Assembly: GCA_013152925.1 (NCBI GenBank) | Contig: JAADFK010000232.1 | Coordinates: 1-40,042, forward strand | Length of the DNA stretch: 40,042 bases | Origin: Acidobacteriota bacterium | GTDB lineage: Bacteria; Acidobacteriota; Thermoanaerobaculia; Thermoanaerobaculales; Sulfomarinibacteraceae | Direction of reading: 5' to 3' | In this document: piece after piece, positions 24,456-34,313 of the stretch | Numbering within the stretch: the stretch's first letter is position 1 | How the letters are laid out: the number at the start of each line of letters is the position of its first letter | Translations under genes and position numbers: made by a program | The notes under the pieces: model-generated | The model's input: only the letters and a program-made list of their open reading frames with translations | The model's database searches: none | Told to the model about the DNA's origin: nothing

Positions 24456-24950
24456 TCAACGCCCCCCAGTCGTCACCGGCACGCCGGCGACGGCCTCGGC
24501 AACCCTGCGCAACCGCGCCAGGATCCGTTCCGTATGGCTTCCCGGCCAGTAGACCGCGCCACAGGATGTGCACCGCCGGAACCTCGGCGCCGTACGCGCC
24601 ACGTGAGGAGGAACCACGCCTTCGGCATCGCCACGATCCAGGTCGGCCAGAACGCCGTTGCACCGCGAGCATCTCGCGGAGCTCAGACTCGCCACCGGCG
24701 TCACCCCGAGCCGGCGGAAGACCTCCACAAGCTGTTCCTCCAGGCCATCGCTCCGGACCAGCAAGCTCCTCGGTCCCACCGAGGCCAGCTCCCGGTCGCG
24801 GGTCAGGAGCCACCGCTCTTCCCGCCGCGCGCGCTCGGCGAGCTCCGCGTCGGGCGCCCCCGAGAGCTCCGCATCGTAGCCGAAGAGCCGGAGCCAACGG
24901 GCCAATGAGCCGAGCATGGCATCGCACAGGAAACGGGGCATCCCCAGCAT
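24456..24950 (-). CDS. Mut7-C RNase domain protein with zinc ribbon
   Basis: This 164-residue protein of the Mut7-C family has a PIN-like RNase domain with a zinc ribbon. It has FLCDAMLGSLARWLRLFGYDA near the start, with the acidic D10, TRDREL with D52, and cysteine pairs C94/C97 and C127/C130. RNA cleavage is the predicted activity; biological targets are unknown. Starts at ATG 24950 or ATG 24941 (MPRF) are both possible, and neither has a clear ribosome site. It is divergent from the peptidase gene, with only 25 bp between the start codons. The gap includes a perfect palindrome at 24947-24960. The degenerate kinase gene is just downstream. Confidence 0.85.
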   Translation of the reverse strand: MLGMPRFLCDAMLGSLARWLRLFGYDAELSGAPDAELAERARREERWLLTRDRELASVGPRSLLVRSDGLEEQLVEVFRRLGVTPVASLSSARCSRCNGVLADLDRGDAEGVVPPHVARTAPRFRRCTSCGAVYWPGSHTERILARLRRVAEAVAGVPVTTGGR

Positions 24951-24960
24951 GCTAGCATGC
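24947..24960. promoter_or_regulatory. Perfect 14-bp palindrome between divergent starts
   Basis: GCATGCTAGCATGC is self-complementary over all 14 bases and overlaps the likely start codon of the Mut7-C gene, 15 bp before the peptidase start. A dimeric regulator could bind here to affect both. No regulator is identified. Confidence 0.35.
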
Positions 24961-24975
24961 CGGCGGGAGGCAGAC

Positions 24976-26061
24976 ATGGGTATTCCCCGATCCGAGCTTG
25001 AAACCCGACGCCACACCGCCATCCGGAGTCTGGCCGACGCCGGCCTCGACGCCCTGATCCTTGAGCCGGGGACCAACTTCCGGTACCTGACGGGCATGGC
25101 CGTCGAACGTAGCGAGCGCCTCGTCGCCCTGGTCCTGACCGCCGGGGGCGAGGCGTGGATCGTCGGGCCGGCCTTCGAGGCCGATCGCCTCGGCGGCGCC
25201 GCCCCGGGGGGCTACATCATCTGGCAGGAACAGGAGGATCCCTATTCCATCCTGGCCGAGCGCCTGGGCGGGGTTCGCCGCGTCGGCCTCGGACCGACCA
25301 CCTGGTTCGCCGACGCGGAGCGGCTGGGATCGGCCCTCTCCGGCGCCTCACTGCGGAGCGCCCACGGCCTCCTTGCCAACCTGCGGATGCACAAGACGCC
25401 CTTCGAGCTGGAGGCCATCCGGCGCGCCGCCGCTGCCTGCAGGGAGCGAATCGCCGCGGCCCATGCCCGGCTGCGGCACGGCATCAGGGAGATCGAGCTG
25501 GCGGAGGGTTTTGGCACGGGGGACGACACGGTGCTCGTGCAGTTCGGACCTTCCGGCGCCCTGCCCCACGGCGACGCCGGCGAGCGTCCCCTGGAGCCAC
25601 CAACCGCCCTCCTGATCGACCACTGGGCACCCCTCGAGGATGGCTACTGGGGCGACCTGACACGATCCACGTGGGTCGGTGGCGATCCGCCCGCACGCTA
25701 CCGGACGGTCTGGCAGACGGTCCTCGAGGCCCAGCTGGCCGGCATCGACGCGGCGAGGCCGGGAGTCCCGTGCAGCGCGGTGGACGCTGCCGCACGGGCC
25801 GTCATCGAGCGGGCCGGCTTCGGCGAGCTCTTCACCCACCGTCTGGGTCACGGCCTGGGCCTCGACGTCCATGAGCCGCCGTACCTCGTCGAGGGCAACG
25901 ACCTCGAGCTCGAGCCGGGCATGGTGGTCACCGTGGAGCCTGGCATCTACCTCCCCGGTGAGTTCGGCGTTCGCCTGGAGGAAGACATCGTGATCACGGA
26001 GACAGGCGCCGAGCTCCTCTCCAAGCCCCAACGAAACCTGGATCCCATCGTGCTCGGCTGA
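24976..26061 (+). CDS. Xaa-Pro peptidase family M24 (PepP/PepQ-like)
   Basis: This 361-residue metallopeptidase has a creatinase/prolidase N-terminal domain (about 1-130) and a pita-bread M24 domain. Metal ligands are in place: Asp residues in [18 protein letters not shown], His in [14 protein letters not shown], Glu in TVEPGIYLP and Glu in VRLEEDIVI. It cleaves bonds next to proline in peptides, an inference from the family. ATG at 24976 has GGGAGG before it. The next gene follows after 6 bp on the same strand. Confidence 0.85.
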   Translation: MGIPRSELETRRHTAIRSLADAGLDALILEPGTNFRYLTGMAVERSERLVALVLTAGGEAWIVGPAFEADRLGGAAPGGYIIWQEQEDPYSILAERLGGVRRVGLGPTTWFADAERLGSALSGASLRSAHGLLANLRMHKTPFELEAIRRAAAACRERIAAAHARLRHGIREIELAEGFGTGDDTVLVQFGPSGALPHGDAGERPLEPPTALLIDHWAPLEDGYWGDLTRSTWVGGDPPARYRTVWQTVLEAQLAGIDAARPGVPCSAVDAAARAVIERAGFGELFTHRLGHGLGLDVHEPPYLVEGNDLELEPGMVVTVEPGIYLPGEFGVRLEEDIVITETGAELLSKPQRNLDPIVLG

Positions 26062-26067
26062 GCCGTG

Positions 26068-27513
26068 ATGGAGGCGCATCCTGCCCGGGAAGTGAAGGAG
26101 AGCCCTCGCCGACTTCTCCTGGTGATGGGGCTCGCCGCCGTCCCCCTCCTGCCGGCCCTCTGGGTCGGGTTCCTGGCCGACGATTTCGTCGGCGCGGTCC
26201 TTCTCCGTCAGAAGGGCTGGCGGTTCGCCCTGTCGCAGCTGTGGCCCGGGACCGGGGAGTTCTTGCGGCCACTCTCCATCGCCTTCTTTGTCCTCGAGGG
26301 GAAGGTTCTGGGCCTTCGGCCGGCCGCCCTCCATGCCGTGCATCTGTTGCTCTTCCTCGCCGTGGCCTGGTTGGCCTCCCGGCTGGCCTCCCGGCTGGCC
26401 GGCGGTTCCGCCGCACCCTGGGCGATTCTGTTCGTCCTCTGGTACCCCGCCCACGCCGAGGCACACCTCTGGATCGCCGGGCTCTTCGACCTGTTGGCGG
26501 CGCTCTTCGTCGTGGCCGGTCTTTTCCTGGCTCTCCCCGGCCCCGGCGGCGCCGCGCGGCGTGGCACCGTGGCGGCGGCCTTCGCGGCAGGATTCCTGGC
26601 CCCGCTGGCCAAGGAGGTTGGCTGGGCCTTCCCCATCGTCATCGCCATCTGGTGGCCCATGGGGCTTCTTCCACTCAGGCCACGCGGGACGGCACGGAAG
26701 ATCGTCACGGCCGCGTTCGCGGGTGCACTGCTGACCGTCGTCTACCGGCTGGCGGCCCTCGGCGGAACCGGCGGATACCAGGACACGGCCAGCCGGATAG
26801 TGGAGGGGCTTGTCTCCCTCCCCGCGGTGCTCCTGCACGCCACATTGCTCCCGGCCAACCCCTCGTTCGGCGGCTGGAGCGTCGGTATCAACGCAGCCTG
26901 TGCCGCTGCGGCCCTCGCACTCGTGGCGGTCTGTCTCCTCCACCCCAAGCGGGGCTCGGCCGGCGCGCGTCTCATCCTCGCCGGCCTGACCATGGCCGTG
27001 GCCACCCTGCTCCCGACACTCCCCTACCTGGATGCCACCGTCTTCTGGAGAAACAGCCGCTACCTGACCCTTCCCGGCATCGGCCTGGCCCTGACCGCCG
27101 CCGGATGCGCCGGCGGCGGCGGACGGCTCCGCACCATCGCAGGCTGGAGCCTTGGCGCCTCCTGGCTGGCGGCCCTGATCCTGGCCACCATCCCGTGGCT
27201 CCAGGCGGCAAGGGCTCGTGACACGATCCTGGTCACCATCGGCGAGGTCACCCGCGCCCAGGGGACTCAAATCGTTTGGTTCAAGGGATCAATCGGCGAG
27301 CTCAGAGGTGTCCATCTCCTGGGAGGCCACCTGCAATGGGCCGTCCGGTACTGTTTTCCTGGCAGGAAGATCGAAGCGGACTCCGAGGCGTTTCAACGCT
27401 ATCGGGGATCGAGGCCGGCTCCTCCCTGCCAGCAGTCAGGCCAGAGCTGCCACCTCTTGGAGTTTCTGCCCGATCCGCCCAGGGTTCACGAGATGTCCTC
27501 CATGAGCCCATAG
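26068..27513 (+). CDS. Polytopic membrane protein, GT-C glycosyltransferase-like
   Basis: This 481-residue protein has about ten hydrophobic helices and a soluble C-terminal part (about 390-481). The first loop has FLADDF (acidic pair after helix 1) followed by EFLRPLSIAFFVLEGKVLGLRP. This spacing is seen in PMT-like and other GT-C enzymes that take sugars from polyprenyl phosphates. The substrate is unknown. The start could also be GTG at 26065, one codon earlier. It lies 6 bp after the peptidase gene and is probably in its operon. The minus-strand GT87-type gene lies across the repeat block, so two envelope glycosylation genes flank it. Confidence 0.65.
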   Translation: MEAHPAREVKESPRRLLLVMGLAAVPLLPALWVGFLADDFVGAVLLRQKGWRFALSQLWPGTGEFLRPLSIAFFVLEGKVLGLRPAALHAVHLLLFLAVAWLASRLASRLAGGSAAPWAILFVLWYPAHAEAHLWIAGLFDLLAALFVVAGLFLALPGPGGAARRGTVAAAFAAGFLAPLAKEVGWAFPIVIAIWWPMGLLPLRPRGTARKIVTAAFAGALLTVVYRLAALGGTGGYQDTASRIVEGLVSLPAVLLHATLLPANPSFGGWSVGINAACAAAALALVAVCLLHPKRGSAGARLILAGLTMAVATLLPTLPYLDATVFWRNSRYLTLPGIGLALTAAGCAGGGGRLRTIAGWSLGASWLAALILATIPWLQAARARDTILVTIGEVTRAQGTQIVWFKGSIGELRGVHLLGGHLQWAVRYCFPGRKIEADSEAFQRYRGSRPAPPCQQSGQSCHLLEFLPDPPRVHEMSSMSP

Positions 27514-27580
27514 CTCCCGGGACGACGTTGTTGCGATGTAACCGTTTCCCGAGCGCCACGGCCTGTCCCCCCTTCCCGCG

Positions 27581-28104
27581 TCATCCCCACCGCAGCGGCC
27601 CGGAGGGACCTCCCTTCCCGCGTCATCCCGACCGGAGTGGCCGGGGTGCCCTCCCCCCTGTCATCCCGACCGGAGTGGCCGGAATGCCCTCCCCCCTGTC
27701 ATCCCGACCGAGTGAGCGCAGCGAGCGAGTGGAGGGACCTCCCCGCCACTGGCCGGCGGCTGGAGAACACCGCCTCCCACGATAACCGGGGAGATCCCTC
27801 CACTTCGCGCCCTTGCAGGGCGCTCCGGTCGGAATGACGGAAGGATGAGACCGGGGCGCTCCGGTCGGGGCGCCCTCCCCCCTGTCATCCCGACCGAGTG
27901 AGCGCAGCGAGCGAGTGGAGGGACCTCCCTGCCACTGGCCGGCGACTGGAGAACCCCGCCTCCCACGATAACCGGGGAGATCCCTCCACTTCGCGCCCTT
28001 GCAGGGCGCTCCGGTCGGGATGACGGAGGGACGAGGCCGAGGCGCTCCGGTCGGGATGACGGAGGGACGAGGCCGAGGCGCTCCGGTCGGGATGACGGAA
28101 GAAG
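27581..28104. repeat. Compound tandem and inverted repeat block
   Basis: This non-coding block has three layers. From 27623 come two 38-bp copies starting with TCATCCCGACCGGAGTGGCC (27623, 27661) and a third partial start at 27699. Two 186-bp tandem units follow (27686-27871 and 27872-28057). Each carries arms from GTCATCCCGACCG to GGAGGGA that pair with a far arm from TCCCTCC to CGGTCGGGATGAC, so each can fold as a long hairpin. A 36-bp unit starting CTCCGGTCGGGATGACGG repeats at 28009, 28045 and 28081. The motif resembles intergenic repeats seen in many environmental genomes. Bases 27514-27580 show nothing. Confidence 0.85.
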
Positions 28105-28113
28105 AAGTGGGTT

Positions 28114-29301
28114 TCATCCATCCTCTTCATCCGCCATCGTTCGCAGGAACAAGAAGAACAGGACGAAGTCCAGGGCCACCACGCTGGCACCACGGATGAG
28201 GACCATCCGCGCAGTGGTGTCAAGGAAGAAGTCGAACCTGTGAGCCCAGGTGAGCCCAATGGTTGTCAAGATGAGCGGGCCGAGCGTTGCGATCTTCCTT
28301 CGTCGGGCCGAACGCGCACCGATCCAGGCGATCCCCGGGAGCTGCAACAGCTGGTAGTGGTACCACGCTATGGGTGAAGCCGCCAGCGCCAGCGGGACAA
28401 GAGCGCCCGTCAACGCCGCTGCCGATGGGTTGTAACGCCTGGTGACGGCAAAGAGGATTCCAAGACCTGTCGCCATGGTGAAAACGGCAGCCGTCACGCT
28501 GAGCATCGCATCCCGGACGGAAAGGTGGAGCCGCCTCGGGTCGTCTCCGTAGGTCCAGGCGGCGGGAACCGCTCCATCGCTCCGGGGTGGATCCGCAATC
28601 CGAAGAACCGTCGCGGGCAGAGAGAAATTGAGGACGGCCGGGCTACCCATCCAGTAGCTCCCACTGTGGGGCCACGGCGAGCCGTTGGTCATGACCGCGA
28701 TCAGGCCCATCGGCCCCACGACGAAACCGGCAGCAACCGCCACAGCGACGAGAAACTGCCTCACTCTTCCGAGAAAGAGGTCCCGGACGGTCAGGACAGC
28801 GGGCCAGAGCTTCACCGCCGTTGCAAGACCAAGCGATACGGAACCCCGCCGGTGCTCCGCCATCGCCAGTGCGAGCAGCAGCACGAGCAACCCGTTCACC
28901 TGGCCCAACACGAGGTTCTCCGCAACGGTACCGCACAAAGACCATGTCACCGCAACGCTCAACGTGGCCACGCGGTCCCTGCCGCTGATCCGCCAGACGA
29001 CGTAGGCAGCACCGGCGATGAAAAGCTGATTCAACCAGAACCATGCGAGACGAGCGGTCAGGTAGTGCAGGGGCGCCAGCGGAAGAACGAGAAACGCAAC
29101 GAGAGGCGGGTAATCGAAATTGTACACAGTGTAGGGCGACACGCCGTGAAGCAGGGCCCGGGCCGCCAGGTAGTAGTGCGTGAAATCGCTCCAACTCCCG
29201 GTGATGAGCTTTGGGGCAAGAAAGAGGTTCCGCTGCACATACCGGAAACATGCAACGGCCAGGAGGAACCAATACCACAGGGGTATCCCTCGTCTTTTCA
29301 T
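28114..29301 (-). CDS. GT87 (DUF2029) family polyprenyl-phosphate-dependent mannosyltransferase-like protein
   Basis: This 395-residue protein has about ten membrane helices. The GT87 hallmarks are visible: a first loop with SDFTHYYLAARALLHGVSPY, the FDYPPLVAFL motif, and GQVNGLLVLLLALA followed by AVKLWPAVL. Enzymes of this family (such as PimE) add mannose from polyprenyl-phosphate-mannose on the outer face of the membrane. The sugar here is inferred. It is divergent from aconitase, with 167 bp between starts, and its 3' end abuts the repeat block. Confidence 0.8.
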   Translation of the reverse strand: MKRRGIPLWYWFLLAVACFRYVQRNLFLAPKLITGSWSDFTHYYLAARALLHGVSPYTVYNFDYPPLVAFLVLPLAPLHYLTARLAWFWLNQLFIAGAAYVVWRISGRDRVATLSVAVTWSLCGTVAENLVLGQVNGLLVLLLALAMAEHRRGSVSLGLATAVKLWPAVLTVRDLFLGRVRQFLVAVAVAAGFVVGPMGLIAVMTNGSPWPHSGSYWMGSPAVLNFSLPATVLRIADPPRSDGAVPAAWTYGDDPRRLHLSVRDAMLSVTAAVFTMATGLGILFAVTRRYNPSAAALTGALVPLALAASPIAWYHYQLLQLPGIAWIGARSARRRKIATLGPLILTTIGLTWAHRFDFFLDTTARMVLIRGASVVALDFVLFFLFLRTMADEEDG

Positions 29302-29369
29302 CGAGGTTCAGCATATCACCGGTGCGCACGCCGACCCGCCACCGGGCTGCGCCGGCCCGCGGAATGTAC

Positions 29370-29375
29370 TAGAAT
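29370..29375 (+). promoter_or_regulatory. Possible -10 box upstream of aconitase
   Basis: TAGAAT lies 93 bp before the aconitase ATG. The same hexamer occurs before the MmgE/PrpD gene. There is no convincing -35 element, so this is tentative. Confidence 0.3.
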
Positions 29376-29468
29376 GCCGGCCCGGAAGAGGCTGGCCGGC
29401 GGTCGTCGGCCATGCGTTTGTGCAACAGTTCACATGGGAGACCCGCCCGCGGGAGGAAGGAGCGAACG

Positions 29469-31742
29469 ATGCCGGTTATCGAGACAACACCGGAAATGGT
29501 GCGCCGTGTCTACGAGACGAGCCGGAAGCGGCTGGAGATCGTCAGGAAACGGCTCAACCGGCCGCTGACCCTGGCCGAGAAGGTGCTTTTCGGCCACCTG
29601 GACGATCCGGAGAACGAGCACGTGGAGCGGGGCAAGGCCTACATCATGCTGCGCCCGGACCGTGTCGCCATGCAGGACGCCACGGCCCAGATGGCCATGC
29701 TCCAGTTCATGCTCTCTGGCAAGGATGAGACCGCCGTGCCCTCGACCATCCACTGCGATCACCTGATCCGCGCGCGCTCCGGCGCCAAGGAGGACGTGGC
29801 CCGGGCCATCGAGGAGAACCGGGAGGTCTACGACTTCCTCCAGAGCGCCGCGGCCCGCTACGGCCTGGGGTTCTGGAAGCCGGGCTCGGGCATCATCCAC
29901 CAGATCGTCCTGGAAAACTACGCCTTCCCCGGCGGCATGATGATCGGGACGGACTCCCACACGCCCAACGCCGGCGGCCTCGGCATGGTGGCCGTGGGCG
30001 TCGGCGGCGCCGACGCCGTGGACGTCATGGCCGGCTTCCCCTGGGAGGTGCTCCAGCCCAAGCTGATCGGCGTCAAGCTGACCGGCAAGCTCCACGGCTG
30101 GACGGCGCCCAAGGACGTCATCCTCAAGCTCCTGGACATCCTGACCGTCAAGGGCGGCACCAACGCCATCGTCGAGTACTTCGGCCCCGGCGCCGCCTCC
30201 ATCTCGGCCACGGGCAAGGCCACCATCACCAACATGGGCGCGGAGCTGGGCGCCACCTGCTCCATCTTCCCCTACGACGCCCGCCACAAGGCCTACCTCG
30301 AGGCGACGCGCCGCGGTGAGATCGCCGCGCTGGCCGAGGCCAACACGGACCTGCTGACGGCCGATCCCGAGGTGGCCGAGAACCCCGAGAAGTACTACGA
30401 CCAGCTGATCGAGATCGACCTGGACACCCTGGAGCCCCATCTGGTCGGCCCGCACACGCCCGACCTGGCCCACCCCGTCTCCCGCATGACCGACGATGTC
30501 AAGCTCAACGGCTACCCGGACAACATGACCGCCGGCCTGATCGGCTCCTGCACCAACTCCTCCTACGAGGACATCACCCGCGCCGCCGAGGTCGCCGAGC
30601 AGGCCCTGGCCAGGGGCGCCAAGCTCAAGGCGACCTTCTGGGTGACACCGGGCTCCGAGCAGGTGGAGGCCACCATCGAGCGCGACGGCCAGATGGAGAC
30701 CCTCAAGAAGCTGGGCGCCGTCGTCCTGGGCAACGCCTGCGGGCCCTGCATCGGCCAGTGGGAGCGTCACGATATCGAGCTCGGCACGCCCAACTCCATC
30801 GTCACCTCCTTCAACCGCAACTTCAGGAAGAGGAACGACGGCAGCCCCGAGACCTACGCCTTCATCGGCAGCCCTGAGATCGTCGTCGCCTACGCCCTGG
30901 CCGGCCGCCTCTCCTTCAACCCCATGAAGGACGAGCTCGAGGCCGGCGACGGCAGCACCTTCAAGCTCCAGGCACCGGCGCCGGCCCCAGACATTCCCGC
31001 CCAGGGCTTCGTGTTCAAGGCCGACGGCTACGTGGCCCCTCCTGAGACGCCTGAGCGTGTCGAGATCAAGGTCCGTCCCGACTCCGACCGGCTCCAGCTC
31101 CTGACCCCCTTCCCCGCGTGGGACGGCAAGGACCTGGAGAAGCTCCCGGTCCTCGTCAAGGCCGTCGGCAAGTGCACCACCGACCATATCTCCCAGGCCG
31201 GACCGTGGCTCAAGTACCGCGGCCACCTGGACAACATCTCCAACAACCTGCTTCTGGGCGCCAACAACGCATGGACCGAGGAGCCCGGCACGGGCATCGA
31301 CGTGGAGACCGGCGAGAAGAAGCCCATCCCCGAGCTGGCCCGTTCCTACAAGGAGCGCGGCATCCGCTGGGTGGTCATCGGCGACGAGAACTACGGCGAG
31401 GGCTCCTCCCGCGAGCACGCCGCCATGGAGCCCCGCCACCTGGGCGGCGCTGCCGTCATCGCCCGCTCCTTCGCGCGCATCCACGAGACCAACTTGAAGA
31501 AGCAGGGCGTCCTGCCCCTGACCTTCGCCGATCCGGCCGACTACGAGAAAATCAGGGCCGACGACCGCATCTCCATCGTGGGGCTCAAGGACCTGGCGCC
31601 CGGCAAGCCGCTGACCGTTGTCCTGCACCACGCCGACGGCAGCGAGGAGAGCTTCCAGGTCAACCACTCGCTCAACGCTGAGCAGATCGAGTGGTTCAAG
31701 GCCGGCTCCGCCCTCAACCTCCTGCGGAAGCAGAACGGCTGA
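29469..31742 (+). CDS. acn: Aconitate hydratase, mitochondrial type
   Basis: Aconitase interconverts citrate and isocitrate in the TCA cycle. The 757-residue product has the iron-sulphur ligand segments [13 protein letters not shown] and [12 protein letters not shown], substrate-side residues in STIHCDHLI and [14 protein letters not shown], and a swivelling domain 4 with [20 protein letters not shown]. It matches the mitochondrial-type lineage, which is shorter than the AcnA type (about 890). ATG at 29469 is supported by AAGGAG seven bases upstream. A strong terminator follows, so it is probably monocistronic. Confidence 0.95.
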   Translation: MPVIETTPEMVRRVYETSRKRLEIVRKRLNRPLTLAEKVLFGHLDDPENEHVERGKAYIMLRPDRVAMQDATAQMAMLQFMLSGKDETAVPSTIHCDHLIRARSGAKEDVARAIEENREVYDFLQSAAARYGLGFWKPGSGIIHQIVLENYAFPGGMMIGTDSHTPNAGGLGMVAVGVGGADAVDVMAGFPWEVLQPKLIGVKLTGKLHGWTAPKDVILKLLDILTVKGGTNAIVEYFGPGAASISATGKATITNMGAELGATCSIFPYDARHKAYLEATRRGEIAALAEANTDLLTADPEVAENPEKYYDQLIEIDLDTLEPHLVGPHTPDLAHPVSRMTDDVKLNGYPDNMTAGLIGSCTNSSYEDITRAAEVAEQALARGAKLKATFWVTPGSEQVEATIERDGQMETLKKLGAVVLGNACGPCIGQWERHDIELGTPNSIVTSFNRNFRKRNDGSPETYAFIGSPEIVVAYALAGRLSFNPMKDELEAGDGSTFKLQAPAPAPDIPAQGFVFKADGYVAPPETPERVEIKVRPDSDRLQLLTPFPAWDGKDLEKLPVLVKAVGKCTTDHISQAGPWLKYRGHLDNISNNLLLGANNAWTEEPGTGIDVETGEKKPIPELARSYKERGIRWVVIGDENYGEGSSREHAAMEPRHLGGAAVIARSFARIHETNLKKQGVLPLTFADPADYEKIRADDRISIVGLKDLAPGKPLTVVLHHADGSEESFQVNHSLNAEQIEWFKAGSALNLLRKQNG

Positions 31743-31766
31743 GCCACCGGCCCACCGACAACACTA

Positions 31767-31798
31767 CCGGCCCGGGAGGCGACCCCGGGCCGGTTTTT
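31767..31798 (+). terminator. Rho-independent terminator after aconitase
   Basis: CCGGCCCGGG (31767-31776) and CCCGGGCCGG (31784-31793) form a perfect 10-bp stem with a 7-base loop, followed by TTTTT (31794-31798). This is 24 bp after the aconitase stop and is the best intrinsic terminator in the window. Confidence 0.92.
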
Positions 31799-31874
31799 CG
31801 TTCGGAATGCGCCTCGATTCCGGAGCTACAGGCCGAAGCGGCTCCCGGAACCTATATTGGCATCAGGAGATTCC

Positions 31875-34268
31875 ATGGTCAGGGTCATCCCGGAAGGCGT
31901 CGCATTCCGCGAGCACGTCCTGCTCCGCGACGGGCGGGGCGTACTGATCCGGGCGGGCACACCCGAGGATCTCCCGCTGGTCAAGGAGCTGATGGAGCGG
32001 GTTTCTCCCGAGAGCCTCCGGCTCCGCTTCGGCGCAGCGATCAGAGAGGTGCCCCAGGAGGTCCTGAAACGTCTGACCCGAGGCGACTTCACCCGAGAGG
32101 GATGCCTCTTGGCCATCGTCATCGAGGATGGCAGGAACCGAGTCGTGGGCAAGGCCAATTACATGGCTCTGGAGACCGGGCGAAGCGCCGAATTCGCCAT
32201 GCTCGTCGACGACAGCTACCGGGGGCTCGGCATCAGCACGTTGCTCCTGGAACGCCTCGCCGGCCTCGCCGCCGCCAACGACTTCACCGAGCTCGTGGCC
32301 GAAGTGTTGCCAGAAAACACCACCATGCTTCGGGTTCTCCAAAGCTCCGGACTCGAGCTCCGCCAGGGCCGCGACCACGGAACCGTCCAGATCGTCATCC
32401 CGATCCGGAGCATCGCCGCCTTCCGGGAGGCGGCCCGGGTTCGCCGCCAGATCGCCGTGACCGCTTCGTTGACGCCCGTCCTTCATCCCTCTTCCCTCGC
32501 CGTGATCGGGGTCTCGGCCTCCGGCTCCTCTGCGGGAGACACGATCCTCCGACAGGTGATGGACGGGGGTTACACCGGCACGCTCCACGCGGTCGGCTCG
32601 GGAGCAGCCGGCTCCGAGGCGCTCCCCGTTTATCGCAGCCTTGAGGACATCCCCCAAGCCCCCGAGCTGGCGATCGTCGCCGTTCCGGCCAGAGCGGTCC
32701 TGGAAATCGAAAAACAGGCCGCCCGTGCCGGCGTCAAGGCGCTCGTCGTCGTCAGCACGGGTTTCGCGGAGGCGGGACCCGAAGGCGCCACGCTCCAGGA
32801 TCGCCTGGTCGACCAGGTCCGGGCACACGGTCTCCGGCTCGTGGGTCCATGTTCCCTCGGAGTGATCAACACGAACCCCGCCGTCTCTCTCAACGCCAGC
32901 CTGGCACGCTCCCTCCCCCCGCGGGGAAGCCTGGGCTTCTTCTCCCACTCCGGAGCGTTGGGCCTGTCGGTCCTCGAGTACGCGGCGGCCCGAGGCGTTG
33001 GCTTTTCAACCTTCGTCGCAGCCGGCAACCGGGCCGACGTCCAACTGGCTGACCTGCTGGTCTACTGGGAGGAAGATCCCGACACCCAGATGGCAGCCCT
33101 CTACCTCGAAACATTCGGCGACCCCAGGAGGTTCACCCGATCGGCGCGCCACATGACGCCGCGCAAGCCGATTCTCTGCATCAAGACCGCCCGAACGGCG
33201 GCCGGGAAAGCCGCGGCCCGCGAACACACCGGTGCACCCTGTCCGGAGAGCAGCGGAATCGACGAGGAGATCCTCTTCCGTCAGGCGGGTGTCATCCGCA
33301 CCAACGATCTCGAAGAGCTTCTCGATGTCGTGCTGCTCCTCGAAAACCAGCCGCTACCACCCGGGAACCGAATTGCCCTGGTGACCAACTCTGGTGGTCT
33401 TGGCACGCTGTGCGCCGATGCGTGCCAGGCCCATGGGTTATGCCCGAGCGACTCCGGACCGGTGCACATTGCGATCACCGAGCCCCCGGATCACGCCCGC
33501 CGGGCGATCCAGGAAGCCCTGGCCGACCCGCACACGGACGCTGTCCTCGGCGCCTTCGCCTGCCTGGGGGACTGGACCCCGCCCACCGTCGCCGATCAAG
33601 CGCTTCTCGCTGTATCGGCTCAGGGCGGCCACCCGTCACCCGACAAGCCCATTATCCTTTGCCTCGTGGGGCGTGCGCCAACCCACATGGCGGAGTTGGC
33701 CGGACCTCAGCCCATCCGGATTCCGGTCTACCGGTTTCCTGAAAGCGCAGTCCGGGCCCTGGCCCACGCCGCCCGTTACGCCGCGTTCCGCCGGCGTCCC
33801 GCGGGGACTGTCCGGTGGCGTGACGATGTGGATGCGGCCGCGGCACGGCACCGGATCCACGAGCTCCTTGCCGCCCGTCGCCGATCCGCCACGGTGGCCC
33901 TCGACGCGGTGGACTCTGCCTTTGTGCTCTCCGCCTTTGGGATCTCCGTCAGAACCTGCCGGCCCATCGGCGTCTACATCACCGTTCGTTTCGACGCTCT
34001 CTTCGGTCCGATTGTCGAGCTCCGCAGGCCCGGGATGTCCCCCGTTTTCCGTTTGACGCCCCTGACGGACCGGGATATCGCCGAGACCCTCGAGGCCATC
34101 CACTGCTCCCATCTGGAAGGCCTCGGAGAGCTCCTCTCCCGCCTGTCCCAGCTGGTCGAGGAGCTGCCCTGGGTATGCCGGTTCGAGGGGAACGCCGGAT
34201 GCTCGGATGGTCGCTGCTTCTGCCCCGGTGTTCAGATCGAGATCGGCAGCGGCAACATCTTCCCATGA
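31875..34268 (+). CDS. GNAT acetyltransferase fused to ADP-forming acyl-CoA synthetase, ATP-grasp part shortened
   Basis: This 797-residue fusion has an N-terminal GNAT domain (about 13-180) with acetyl-CoA loop YRGLGIST at 115-122. A CoA-binding Rossmann domain follows (about 205-325, SLAVIGVSAS), then a succinyl-CoA-ligase-like flavodoxin domain (about 335-640) with FFSHSGALG and the phospho-histidine candidate H451 in REHTGAP. After about residue 665 comes a stretch matching the start and end of an ATP-grasp domain (LSAFGISV, then FGPIVEL, LTPLTDRD). The usual 100-odd residues between them, which bind ATP, appear to be missing. Start ATG 31875 follows AGGAGA. Family members acetylate lysines of metabolic enzymes (Pat type) or make acyl-CoA. 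The latter looks impaired here. Confidence 0.8.
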   Translation: MVRVIPEGVAFREHVLLRDGRGVLIRAGTPEDLPLVKELMERVSPESLRLRFGAAIREVPQEVLKRLTRGDFTREGCLLAIVIEDGRNRVVGKANYMALETGRSAEFAMLVDDSYRGLGISTLLLERLAGLAAANDFTELVAEVLPENTTMLRVLQSSGLELRQGRDHGTVQIVIPIRSIAAFREAARVRRQIAVTASLTPVLHPSSLAVIGVSASGSSAGDTILRQVMDGGYTGTLHAVGSGAAGSEALPVYRSLEDIPQAPELAIVAVPARAVLEIEKQAARAGVKALVVVSTGFAEAGPEGATLQDRLVDQVRAHGLRLVGPCSLGVINTNPAVSLNASLARSLPPRGSLGFFSHSGALGLSVLEYAAARGVGFSTFVAAGNRADVQLADLLVYWEEDPDTQMAALYLETFGDPRRFTRSARHMTPRKPILCIKTARTAAGKAAAREHTGAPCPESSGIDEEILFRQAGVIRTNDLEELLDVVLLLENQPLPPGNRIALVTNSGGLGTLCADACQAHGLCPSDSGPVHIAITEPPDHARRAIQEALADPHTDAVLGAFACLGDWTPPTVADQALLAVSAQGGHPSPDKPIILCLVGRAPTHMAELAGPQPIRIPVYRFPESAVRALAHAARYAAFRRRPAGTVRWRDDVDAAAARHRIHELLAARRRSATVALDAVDSAFVLSAFGISVRTCRPIGVYITVRFDALFGPIVELRRPGMSPVFRLTPLTDRDIAETLEAIHCSHLEGLGELLSRLSQLVEELPWVCRFEGNAGCSDGRCFCPGVQIEIGSGNIFP

Positions 34269-34313
34269 GCCCCACTCTGACGTCGCGGTATGATCGGCGC
34301 GAAAGGAGGCAGC

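Noticed and set aside
27581-28104. CRISPR array
   Set aside because: Repeats are long and nested, with no unique spacers of constant length and no cas genes.
29430-31667. Long minus-strand open frame opposite aconitase
   Set aside because: Antisense shadow; the + strand shows all aconitase motifs.
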